Source: Conchocele bisecta
Taxonomy: Eukaryota > Mollusca > Bivalvia > Lucinida > Thyasiridae
Assembly: GCA_029237695.1 (NCBI GenBank)
Contig: CM055280.1
Coordinates: forward strand, 30,299,102-30,363,101
Direction: 5' to 3'
DNA length: 64,000 nucleotides
Part shown: positions 47,110-57,891 of the stretch, piece after piece
How the letters are laid out: every line of letters starts with the position of its first letter
Position numbering within the stretch: the stretch's first letter is position 1
The notes under the pieces: generated by a model
Seen by the model: only the letters and a program-made list of their open reading frames with translations
Databases searched by the model: none
What the model was told of the DNA's origin: nothing
Program-made: the position numbers and the translations under genes

Positions 47110-47514
47110 CGAATTAATTATATGTTATATATGCATATGCCATTTCCCATTATTACTCAGTGTTAAACCAAGATGCTTGTGGTCGTGAACAAAGGTTATG
47201 GATGTGTTATGAATGATTGAGTTTAAGAGTCGATCAAGTTGTCATTGTGTTAAGAGCGTTGTTTCTGTCTTGTTCGGATTGAAACTAACCAACCATTGTT
47301 TATCCCAGTCAGAAGTAATGTGCAGGTCATGATTTATTATGCCTTCAAGATCGTCAACACTATGATTTGTTGAGGAAAAGGACAGAGAGCTGTCGTCAGC
47401 AAACAGTCGAACAACACTTAGTACATATGTATATGCTCCATTATGTAGTTGACATTTTTCAGAAATAGTAATGGGCCAGAATATGTTATTGCATGGACTG
47501 TACATTCCCTTCAT
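47110..47514 (-). mobile_element. LINE reverse-transcriptase palm fragment (FADD box)
   Basis: VRLFADDSSLSFSSTNHSVD, DLEGIINHDLHITSDWDKQW, LVSFNPNKTE, then after a break HDHKHLGLTLSNNGKWHMHI. The F-A-D-D catalytic motif and the W-x-V-S-F-N-P-x-K-T-E and H-K-H-L-G-L-T motifs are standard in Jockey/CR1-clade RTs. Frameshifted and truncated. Confidence 0.88.
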
Positions 47515-47929
47515 ATCTATTACTGCGAATGAGCCATGCGATTATACACATCTGTGTGGAGATGAAATAAACATTTACAAAATATGAATCATAATAATAA
47601 GCATTGGTTGAAGTATGAAACTGTCATAGTGAATATATGTGTAAAGTATTTACATATTATTATCTACAATACCAGATCGGTTAATTTTGGCCAATATATT
47701 TATAGAACGTTCTGAGCAGATACACACAATGTCAGTTCGCGATTATACGCACTCATAGACAACGACTAAAGGTGTGACGCGCGCAAGAATGACAACTCTT
47801 GGCTCATTAATGTTGAAGTTATCTCCCTTAGTTATTTTTGTGCTTCGATTTCTTATCTATCTATCTATCTCTTTATACTGCTGCACACCCTCACGGGCAA
47901 TTTCGAGCAGGTATTTATTTCATATATAC

Positions 47930-48118
47930 ATGTACATACAATTCAAATACAATCGAGGTTCCCGGTAATTAGCCGGTACCCATTTACAGCTGGGTGGACT
48001 GAAGCGGTATGGATAAAGTGTCTTGCTCAAGGACACAACGCAGCGCCTCCGGTGAGGCTCGAACCCACGACCTTTAGATCAGCAGTCTGACGCTCTAACC
48101 ACCAGGCCACTGCGCTCC
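47930..48118 (-). mobile_element. tRNA-derived SINE of a different type
   Basis: Well preserved head: gcagtggcctggtggttaga and gcgtcagactgctgatc, then ggtcgtgggttcgagcc on the minus strand, followed by a conserved core gtgtccttgagcaagacact. The tRNA halves look like a classic A-box/B-box pair, but the molecule does not close as a tRNA. Confidence 0.75.
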
Positions 48119-48169
48119 ATATTATCCGGAGCATAACTCGAATACCCAGGTTTAGGCTTTTTATTAATT

Positions 48170-48365
48170 ACTATCTCAAACTGCAGTTTCTGACCAAATG
48201 TAGAATAATTGCTCAAACTGGGGTTTGGGCGCCTAAACCATGGTTTAGACTCTCAAACTGGGGTTTAGTGAATTATTGTGCATTTGGCGAGCCTAAACTA
48301 TGGTTTGTTGAGTCTAAACTAGGGTTTAAGCTTCAACACATGGTTTAGGGAAATATTGTGCATTT
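48170..48365. repeat. AAACCATGGTTT/AAACTGGGGTTT imperfect array
   Basis: Six to eight short inverted motifs (taaaccatggttta, aaactggggttt, taaactagggttta) and two copies of attattgtgcatttggc. Confidence 0.7.
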
Positions 48366-48589
48366 GGCTTGCCATAGTTGATACTTATTACACTCAGGAA
48401 AGAAGTGACTTGGGGTTTCAACTGAGCAGTTGGGTGTGCGAACTATGGATCTGCGATGCAGGTCGTAATTTAGAGAGCTGTATGGTAATCTAAGACATGC
48501 ATACATGGCCTGGGGCTTTCTTGAACCAATACTATACAGTCATGGTGGTTTGAACAGATTCTTGTGCCTTAAATGATGATATATATTAG

Positions 48590-49370
48590 GTGTTACTAAC
48601 GTTATCTGGTAATTCGTTCCAATTGTTGATCGTAGAGGGAAGAAATGACTTGCTGTATAGCTGAGCACGACATGGTATATTGGGTATATCAGAGACATTC
48701 CTCAGGTTATATCGCTGTTGAGTATTTCGGGGTATCAAAACATTAAGGTGTTGAGAGGCTTTTTGATTATTCATTTTGTAGAACGCCTACATTCTAGGGT
48801 TTCCAATTTAAGATCCTGATGTAACTTTTCAATGTTGCATAGTTTAATTGCCCCTGTTGCTATTCGTGCTGTTTGTGTCTGAACCGATTCTATATCGCGC
48901 TTTAATTCGTTTGTACAGTTGTTCCTGACTACGTCACCATACTATAAAAGTGGAAGAATGAAAGAATAGTACATGCGTTCCAGTGCTGTTTTTCTTACTT
49001 TGAACATTAGCGAGCGCATAATTCCGATTATCTGCCATGCTTTATTGAGATAAGATGATATATGTGGATTCCATTTGCAGTCATCTGTGAAAGTTAGGCC
49101 TAAATGTTTATGTTCTTTCAACGTGTGTATAATCGAGCCGTTCATGACTAAGTCGGGGTGTTGTGCAATTTTCTAGAAAGTACCATTGATTCGGGTTTAG
49201 ATATATTGAATTTGACTATCCAACGTTGAGACCATCGATACATATTTTCAGGTCTCCATTATACTACATAATTATAGACTAGGATCATCAGCAAACAACC
49301 GAATGTTGGACTTGATGTCTCGAACTGTATCACTGATGTAAATCATGAATAAGGGGTGACCTAAGATATA
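48590..49370 (-). mobile_element. Second LINE reverse-transcriptase fragment, palm to C-terminus
   Basis: From about 49365: FMIYISDTVRDIKSNIRLFA-DD, broken WSQRWIVKFNISKPES, then EHKHLGLTFTDDCKWNPHIS (frame 49145-48942) and MRSLMFKVRKTALERMYYSF, and finally RNTQQRYNLRNVSDIPNIP...NNWNELPDNV (frame 48774-48586). Same clade and motif order as 47110-47514, and it extends further 3'. Multiple stops. Confidence 0.88.
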
Positions 49371-49579
49371 CATTTTAATTGTTTAAGACACGTGTTGTAT
49401 TGTTTCCTTGTTTATGTTGTTTATGTGAAGTACAGTACAGTACCAATGACACAGAGGCCTTATAATCAGTGTAGTTGCAGTATATACGACAGCCATTCTG
49501 TTTGCTTCTTACGACGATGCCGCATACACAATCAGTCGGATCATTCACACTCATGCCGGTGATGATCCACGAACAATCA

Positions 49580-49887
49580 CACAATCACAATTTCACAAAA
49601 ATTGCAAAGTATACCTATCTTGCTAAGTACACTTTGAGGGATACAGTTTCAATAGGATAAATTTATTATTTTTTATTATACTGAATTTATTATATTATCA
49701 CAGCCATTTGGGCTGTGATAATGTAATACATTCAGTATAATAATTCTCTATACGTTTAATCATCAGATATATGCAGTCGTTAGTTCTATATCAAATACAT
49801 GTAATGCATTTTGGGGAAAATAAATTAGTACTCCCTCAAAGTACACTTGATAAGTATGCTTAGACATTTTGGTGAAATCGGCTACAG
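49580..49887. mobile_element. Diverged copy of the GTAGCCTATTTCATCAAC MITE
   Basis: Left end degenerate (aatttcacaaaaattgcaaag), right end ggtgaaatcggctacag. The central hairpin cagccatttgggctg is retained. Confidence 0.8.
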
Positions 49888-50451
49888 ATCTATTTATCTA
49901 CTTGTCACACCCTCACAAGGAAATCTAAGTCTCAATCTACAGCTACGTGCCATGAATAACTGTATCACTAATGAGACACTCATCGAAGGCATAACATGTT
50001 TCACGTCGATAAATGCATCGGTTTCCTGACGAAATGCCAATCCGCTCTACTTAGAGATATCGCATACATGCATTATTAGACTAGTAACCAGCGCAAATTT
50101 GTTGCGCCGATTATTACAGGAAACTGTCTTCATATAGTATATTCTGCATGTAGCTGAATGGGAATTCGACAGGAATCCGGCGCCTATTCGGCGTGAAATA
50201 TTTTTAATTGGAGCAAAGTGCAGCACCAGTGATTATGGAATGACTGAGTGTATACGCTCTAGCACAGGTGGATGTAAAGGGCCAATGTCCATACATACAT
50301 TAAACATACGTACAGGTATACTTATGTAAGTCAAATAAATAAGTCCCTTACCAAGAAGTAACCGATTTACATGTATAGTAAGTTCGCCGATTGAATGAGT
50401 TAGGCAAATGATAGCTGTCAGCAATGATATAGTCACCTATGTTCTATACCA

Positions 50452-50570
50452 ACGAAAGGAATAAATGTGCCGCTTCGTTTCCGAGTGAAGAAAAATGAGG
50501 ACTTTTGTTGAACAAAAATAATTCATAGCTCGAAAACGAAGCGGCACATTTATTCCTTTCGTTTTCCGAT
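50452..50570. repeat. Fold-back repeat, about 40-bp arms
   Basis: cgaaaggaataaatgtgccg at the left pairs with cggcacatttattcctttcg at the right, around gaagcg/cgcttc. Confidence 0.85.
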
Positions 50571-50692
50571 GGTGCGCCAGCTGGTACTTCAACGTGTGCT
50601 CTCCAGAGATTTACGTACAACATATGAGACAGGCCTTGCCAGATATTTTTTCCCATTCACGGCACTAACCTACTATTCTCTATCTATTTTCT

Positions 50693-50791
50693 TTATTTCT
50701 GAACCAAAGTATATGTTGTGACCACTCATTTGAACCGTCTCGGCGAGACGGTTCAAATGAGTGGTCACAACATATACTTCTGATGAGAAAT
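50693..50791. repeat. Hairpin repeat, GAACCGTCTCG family, between direct repeats
   Basis: Fold-back meeting at CGTCTCGGCGAGACG. It is flanked on both sides by a direct repeat of about 45 bp (50643-50688 and 50813-50858, ttcccattcacggcacta...), so this piece sits inside a local duplication. Confidence 0.85.
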
Positions 50792-50871
50792 AAAGAATTT
50801 CTTGAACCCTGCCGGATATTTTTCCCATTCACGGCACTAACCTATTATTCTCTATATTTCTACCTTCGGAC

Positions 50872-51022
50872 ATCTGCGTAATTTCATGAAATATGTTTAC
50901 AAAATTTACCAAAAAAAATCATAAATAAAGTCAAAAGTTGACAAAATTTTCAGTACTCTGAAAATGTTGTCAACTTTTGTGCCGTATTTAATGAAATTAC
51001 ACAAATTTCCGAAGGTACGAAA
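50872..51022. repeat. Double inverted repeat
   Basis: Outer arms accttcggacatctgcgtaa / ttacacaaatttccgaaggt, inner arms aaaagttgacaaaattttca / tgaaaatgttgtcaactttt. Confidence 0.8.
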
Positions 51023-54000
51023 TCACTTGGCGTGTCTCATATGTGTTTATATTTAGTCTAACACAAATTATCTACATCACATAATTAAATAATTACAAGA
51101 TATTAGCAATTTTTGTATGAATGTATATACGTTTATGTTGCTGATTTAATTATTTTTCAATAATAAAACCAATACATTTGTCGTTAGAATTATAATTGCC
51201 TTATTTACTACTTTGCGCTTTTAATGTCACTCCAGCGCAACAATATTTCAATGGCGGCTGCCTGTCAAACTTCCCGATGTTGATAAATATTGTGACAACT
51301 TGTCTAATCATTCGTGATATACTACCATTTGAGATGCAATATTACACAGGATACATAATTTCTGTTTGTGTCAACGATCTATTACTGCCAAAACATATGA
51401 AACATGATCAACGGTGAGATATTTGCAATATGTTTTCGCCGTACGCTTCGGACCATGCAACTTTTGAACCAACGCACCAGGACTTTTCGGACGAGGACCA
51501 GGACGTTTCAGATGCAAGACAGTCGTGTCATTGACCATAATACCAGAATACCTCTTGAGACACTTTATGTGAGTTACCCCATGTTTTTGTCGGTCATTAT
51601 GTGGCAGAGTAAATTGACCGACCTCAAACTTAGTATTGGCGTAGGAATACATATTGAAATAATTTGCGACCGTTCATCAACAATTATATATCTGCAATGT
51701 ATGACCATCAGCCAATCAGATTGCGTGATATTTATAGAGTGCATTAGAAAAAACAATAATATTTCAACGTTAACGTCATTATGTTTAAGATGTCATTGAA
51801 CGCATCCTTGACTCAGTAAAATTACTTTAAGTGTTATCATGTATTCCTGTTTCGTAATACATGTACGAAGTTTCTACATACAACAGGAACTTATCATATG
51901 GCATATTTATCGCATTGTTATCTCGTCTTTGAAAAGTAATTTCTTTGCGAAAATGCGAAAATAGTCAATGGCGTCTGCTCAGTGAAATGGATAGAACATA
52001 TCCAAGTTTTCTGCTTTGTGTAGAGGTGAAGTTATGTGATAAACACATTATTATACTCGTTTCCATTTGGTATGAGATTTAGTAAACTCGTCAGCAAGTT
52101 TATGCACCTTGTCTGAGGCTCGTTGCAAAACTTGTGTTTGAGATCCTCTATGTATAAATGCAAACTGATACCGGGAGTGAGAATCTTTACCATGTTTACC
52201 AAAGGGAATTAACTTACTACGTTTCCTCATTGAACATGTTATTACTGTGACCGTAATACGGTGGGTAAAATAGGTCACTCGCACATGTATTTTATGTCTG
52301 CCTTCGTTTGGAAATAATGGTGCAATTGGGTCTATTTAAAGCGCGGTCACACACCGCAAGCTTACACACTAACACCTGTACACTAGCACACTGACCTTAC
52401 CGTCATAGCAGTAATAGTGTTAGAAGTTATTTGGAGAAAACACACATACATGTATGTTTTCTTGAAATAACATCGACACTGTAGTCGTATTGTACTTTCT
52501 TTATCGCATTAGCATTACACCAGTGTTTTGCTGAGATAGTTACTCAATAATATAATAATGTTGGCTGAAGTGGGCCATAATAGCAACCGCAACCGCATTT
52601 TACCCACCAGGTGAAGTAAACATCTAAGCATTTGATTGGTAGATAGGAATATGTGCCCAATCTCGACCAATCAACGAGCATGCTTGCGATCATGGACAAT
52701 GAAAGGAATCCGATTAAGACAATGTTATATGGTGTCTTGTTGCTTCTATGTGCGTACATGAATTGGCTCTATATGTACACGTTATCAAACTGCATGTTCT
52801 TGGTATAACTTGCAACCCGCAGCTGTGGCAGATACGAGGACTTCCCCAAACTCCCGATCCGGAATTCGATGCATAGCCACATGCTTGGTAGATATATGCC
52901 TTAAAACCTTAGATCACCGACCCGATCTTTGCATTGTGGTACGGGAAAGTACCTGGTAATGTGTGGACATGACCTTGCGTACTGAGAATCATTTAAAGAT
53001 TAGTCTGGGCCAGAGACCAGTCATATAAATAGGCTACCGAACTAGGACAACCACGAATAACTTCCAGTAGAACTAATTCCTGTGAGTGGACCACTGACGC
53101 CACTGTGGTGTTACATGCATCGGAATTTGTCGGTTTGACGTCATGTCGCTTCGTGCCAATACTAAGAAATATGACGTATAACCGATAATTCGGCCAATGT
53201 CAACGTCAACAAACATTGACAAAATATAATATATGACGTCGGAATATGAAATAAGAGGTCAGGAGTTCCATACCATACATATGTTTATTTGAAGTGAACA
53301 ATAATCATTAAACACAGTTATAGGTAGAAAACAGGATAAAAGTTTAACATCGCTTAAGCCAGTACAAAACAATAAAACCAGTGCAAGAAATACGCAGATA
53401 TTCGTCCCTATTCCACGGCAACGTAATACGGTGTGCATGCGAAAACAAACTATTGGATGCCACTCTGCTTATTACTGATACATGTATTTTGGACACATAC
53501 CACTAATTGAAATCAGTTAACATAAGTTACGTATTGTATGTCCTTGGTTTTCAGCATCAGTTTATAACATACAACGATTGTGTCATTTCCACACCCTAAG
53601 GTAGACTATTACGGATACGCTGGCAACATATATATGTTTTCATACGATGTGAAAATGTTACTGGTTAAATAGTTATGCAAAAATACGGTTTCTCGTTTAA
53701 GTTATTCAAGGGAATAAAACTGACTGCCATAAACAGTTGGATGGTGTAGGTAGGTTAAATATAGAATCACGAAAAATAAATCATTTGTTTTTAAAAGTAC
53801 ATTTCGAATCAGTGTAGCTTCAGATCATGTTGTACATTATTGCACGTTGGTCCGGGCCTACGTTGTACTGTATGTTATCAGGGGACACTTAGTTTCAAAA
53901 CATGATGAATGAGTGGGAAAGCTGGTCACGATATACTTTATTAACAGTATATAATCAGCTCGTTTTCGTTCGTGACGTGTCACATTTTGACAATTAAGCA

Positions 54001-54724
54001 CTTTATGGATACAGTAGCTACTGTTGCAGAGATGCATATGTTGTCATTCATAGTCGATATGTCGCTGAATATTAAATGGAATATAACTACCTTCACAGCA
54101 GATGTAAAATTACGCGTGCATTCGTTATACCAAATTGCAGTCCGTGAAATAGAAGCAAATTTGCACACCTGCCCGTCATTTGCACATTATGCTTCGAAAA
54201 ACAAATTGTTACATTGTCCCCTTAATATCATTTCAGCTTCGCAGACCAACACGATAATGTCGTTATTACCCAATCCGATCATGAACTGTAGTCAACCATT
54301 CCGTAACAGGGTGTAATAATGCACAATGGCACGTATCTGCCGCATCATACAAGGACAAACAATACTAGTGTCTTCCATGGAATTGGAATCGAACGTGGCT
54401 TAAAAACATTACTCCACATGTACACATAATGTTCCGAATGCCAGAAACCGGTATAATATCTTCGCGTATAGAACGACAGCACAAAATACATTGCTATATA
54501 CAATGCAGTCGAAAGGCACAGCAACAGAAATGGCGTGTGAGTCTTGTATCAATTTTTAACCGGCGCAAAAACTAGTTCACATATATACATGTACACATTG
54601 CCATTCACGAATTTCATTACTTTCGTATTTTTAGAAGAGCTGTTCATATCTGTCTACCAAATTGTCTGAATGTTTCACATCAGGTTATTTTCGAATGTAC
54701 GAGTATACCGATCAAAGAATATGA
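51023..54724. other. No gene or named repeat recognised
   Basis: Open frames at 51404-51799 (+) and 53972-54316 (+) show no domain, start context or splice logic I can support. 53130-53240 has several tgacgt motifs. Confidence 0.5.
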
Positions 54725-55095
54725 TGTTATTTCAGAATAATTCCAGCACAAAAATATTTACACAATTCCCGAACATTTGATTGGCCCGTAGCAAGTCTCT
54801 GTCCAAAATTTATATCCCAGTAAACTCCCACGCCGAACTATTTACCGTAACCGTGAGGCGTAGTTAAAATAATTCTTAAGTAAACGGAAAATAAACACAT
54901 TTTCGTGATGAATTTATTTCAAATGCTGGAATTATAAGGAATGAATGGCCTTTTTGTTGAATTTATCGGGGATATAAACTTGGAAAAGTCGCGGGAATAC
55001 TGGACGAGGCCTTCCGGCCTTCGTCCAGTATTCCCGCGACTTTTCCATGTTTATACCCCGATAAATTCCACAAGAAGGCCATTCATTCCTATATT
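54725..55095. mobile_element. Second copy of the gaatgaatggcc palindrome element
   Basis: Reverse-oriented copy of 36846-37205. It includes gattggcccgtagcaagtct and the terminal palindrome at 54940-55090. Confidence 0.8.
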
Positions 55096-55232
55096 AACGT
55101 AGTCCATTAAATTACACACAAAGTCATGTAGCTCGATAATGGTCATCTTTTGAGTAGATGTACTTTAACATAAGGCTACACTTGTCGAACACGTCGTGAT
55201 TTAGCTAAAGATATAAAGTGAAAGCGGAAATT

Positions 55233-55420
55233 AATGGGGTTTACGTCCAAGCAACAGCTAAAGTCATGTTGATACGGGACAGGTCTTTCAAGTATCATAT
55301 GAAGGACAAAGGGATGTGAGTTTTAAGAAAGTATTTTCGCTCCTAATGTGGGGATAGAACTCGCAACCTCAGGTATTGAAATCCACTGTCCTAACATCTA
55401 GGTCACAATCCACCCATAGG
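55233..55420 (-). mobile_element. tRNA-derived SINE
   Basis: Full-length minus-strand copy: tail gtccaagcaacagctaaagt, head with gatagaactcgcaacctcag (B-box side) and ctgtcctaacatctaggtca (A-box side). Confidence 0.72.
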
Positions 55421-57270
55421 TAACGATATAACATACGTATATCGTTTATGACATTATGACCGATAGAGGCCCAGATCAATCTGTACATATGGACAATTTG
55501 ATCAAGGTCGTCATTGCAAGACATTGAGTCATTCAGTTATAGCTTTATTCTAACAAACTGTAAAGATCAGATTACATGAATGAGCTATCAGATCATGATT
55601 AAGACTAGCCAAACAAATATGACGATATATATTTAACTAGAATATGGAAATGCATTTCTTCCCTTCTCTGGATATCCACAAGTGCATGGCACACATTTGA
55701 CTGTAATTGTATAATTGAACTTATGCTATGCAGGGCCAGTCTAATTGCTGATCCACCGGCGCACTCAGGTAGCTTGTTCCAGATTCATGTTGCGTGGCAT
55801 AATAATAACGCTTCTGATTAAGGACCCGTTCTATACTTGATCATCATCTGATTAAAAGATAATTGCTTTGCACATGTGGTGGGATACATGTATCACATAT
55901 CTACAAAACTTATCTTGTTACTATATCCTGTACGGCGCATATACTTGCCATCTCGGCCAATGTTAGTATTTACATGTCATTGGTCTGTTTCACCTCTTGT
56001 AGCGTTTGACACATACAGCAAATATGACAAATAGTATAATAAAAGTTTGTACAACGTGTTGCAATGATAATCATTTACAACATGCTATAACTTATCTAAT
56101 GCTAATGTGTACACGATGATTGATACATTGGTTAATATACATTTCGTCATTTCCAAAATCTACAATGGCCATACTACACTGTGCAAATCATCATGTCATC
56201 CCACTTACCTAATTTTAGAACTACAGGTATTCCAACTTTACCCCATATAGTCTGCTAGCAACATGTTTTTGATAGCAGCACACGTCCATGCAAAATCAAT
56301 ATTCCTTATTGTTACATGGTTTCCGTTGTTTGCACATACACGTGCTGTTTGCATATGGCTTTAGGCAATGCTCATTCCGGCGCCGCGCGTAGACCAAGTG
56401 CCTTCATGACGTCACTATGCGCAAGTGCCTTCATGACGTCACTGCTTCATGACGTTCATGACGTTCATGACGCAGCCCCGGAATATGAATACCGAAAATT
56501 ATCCACGTGAATGGGACGATTTATAAAAGTACTGAAAATACTGAATATAATGCTCAAATTACATCAGTTTTTTGTTGGAAATGTAACAATAACGTTTGAT
56601 CATGCCTGCGGCCTTGGGATTCAAACAGTTCCCTCGGGCCACAGCACACGTTTGCACACGGCTGGACATGATCAAACCTTATATTGTACTCAATACAGTA
56701 TACAAGGTAAATACTCTGTATACAGGTAAGATAGTATATATCACTGTGCACTCTTGATAGTCTGTGTAGAGATTCCTGTGTTTTAAAAAATGATTCATCG
56801 TCGAAATCAGATTTGGTATTCACATGGACGACATAAAGTGGATAGGACGTTGTAAATAATTATATTGAAAACATATTGCACTCAATTGTATTACTTTATA
56901 TGTCAACTGCTGTGATGTCTGTGTCAATCGCTACAAGTGGTGAAATTGGCATATAGCTTGTTCATGCTACGATGGCTCAGGTGGTAACACAATGCACAGT
57001 ATAGTACACACTAAGAAGAACCGGTTCCGTTACAATGAATACCACATTTGCGAAGCTATTGTCTTCAAAACAACGGATGGTATTCTATAAAGTCAGTCAA
57101 AAAATAAGACAATCGAATAGTCCAGAACCGGAAATATTGAGACGGTCTTGTTCTATTTTGGTAACACATGCCATAATCCCAATTTCCCAAGGCACAACCA
57201 CAGACTTAAAAAATATAAGCGTCCAAACATGTTATGTCATTTGATAACGATGATTGTGTACCATTTTGTC
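55421..57270. other. No gene recognised
   Basis: Contains only the TGACGTCA cluster listed separately. The open frame at 56511-56729 (+) is unrecognised. Confidence 0.5.
56404..56476. promoter_or_regulatory. Cluster of TGACGTCA/TGACGT motifs
   Basis: Two perfect palindromic CRE sites (catgacgtcact at 56405 and 56433) and three tandem tcatgacgt half sites within 70 bp, next to a short GC-rich tract (ggcgccgcgcg). CREB/ATF-type factors bind such sites. No gene was recognised beside it. Confidence 0.35.
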
Positions 57271-57588
57271 TAAAAGCCGATTTCACCAACATTGCAAAGT
57301 ATACATTTGTAGCAAAGTATACTTTGAGGGAGAACTTTTCAATTTTAGGATAAATTTATTATTTTTTATTATGCTGAATTTATTACGTTATCACAGCCAA
57401 TTTGGCTGTGATAATGTAATAAATTTAGTATAATAATTCTGCATGAATTTGACATGTTTAATCATCAAATATATGCAGTTGTTAGTTTCATATGAAATAA
57501 TGCATTTCAGAAAAAATAAATGATTACTCCCTCAAAGTATAGTTTGCTAGAAACGTATGCTTTGCAATGTTGGTGAAATAGGCTACAG
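57271..57588. mobile_element. GTAGCCTATTTCATCAAC-family MITE near the cadherin/sushi gene
   Basis: Begins taaaagccgatttcaccaac and ends ttggtgaaataggctacag. Central hairpin cagccaatttggctg. It lies about 215 bp downstream of the terminal exon's stop. Confidence 0.86.
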
Positions 57589-57802
57589 GCTAGACAAACA
57601 GCAGCAGTACACAATATAGTATCAGGAATGAATCCAAATAAATATTTTAAAATCAATAAATAAAATAAATCCTACCCATAGTTTATACGGTTATTTAGCG
57701 GGTGTGACAGGCACGGTATGTTATTGTGTGTGCAATGGATGCACTCTCTCTGTAACAGTATTATAGCAGCTCAAATGTCAGATCTACATTGTAAGTCCTC
57801 GT

Positions 57803-57891
57803 CTACATCTTAAATAGCATGGCAACTACGCCACAGACACCGGTTAATAGTAGAATTCCACCAACACCGTCGGCGCTGTTCTTCACATCAC
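57803..57891 (-). CDS. Terminal exon: linker, hydrophobic segment, stop
   Basis: It joins in phase to the sushi exon (G+GT = Gly). It encodes GDVKNSADGVGG and then ILLLTGVCGVVAMLF-KM and TAG (57805-57803). The hydrophobic stretch of about 15-17 residues with almost no cytoplasmic tail fits either a single membrane span or a GPI-attachment signal with the omega site in NSADG. The sequence alone does not separate these. The acceptor is TTCACCAG|G. Confidence 0.7.

Noticed and set aside
48005..48118. Possible tRNA gene on the minus strand
   Set aside because: The A- and B-boxes are good, but the sequence continues into a SINE core and no acceptor stem closes.
51404..51799. 131-codon plus-strand open frame
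   Set aside because: No recognisable domain, a low-complexity Arg/Thr stretch, opposing frames equally open, and no splice or promoter support.
53972..54316. 114-codon plus-strand open frame
   Set aside because: No family recognised, no supporting context. Kept only as a note in the unannotated region.
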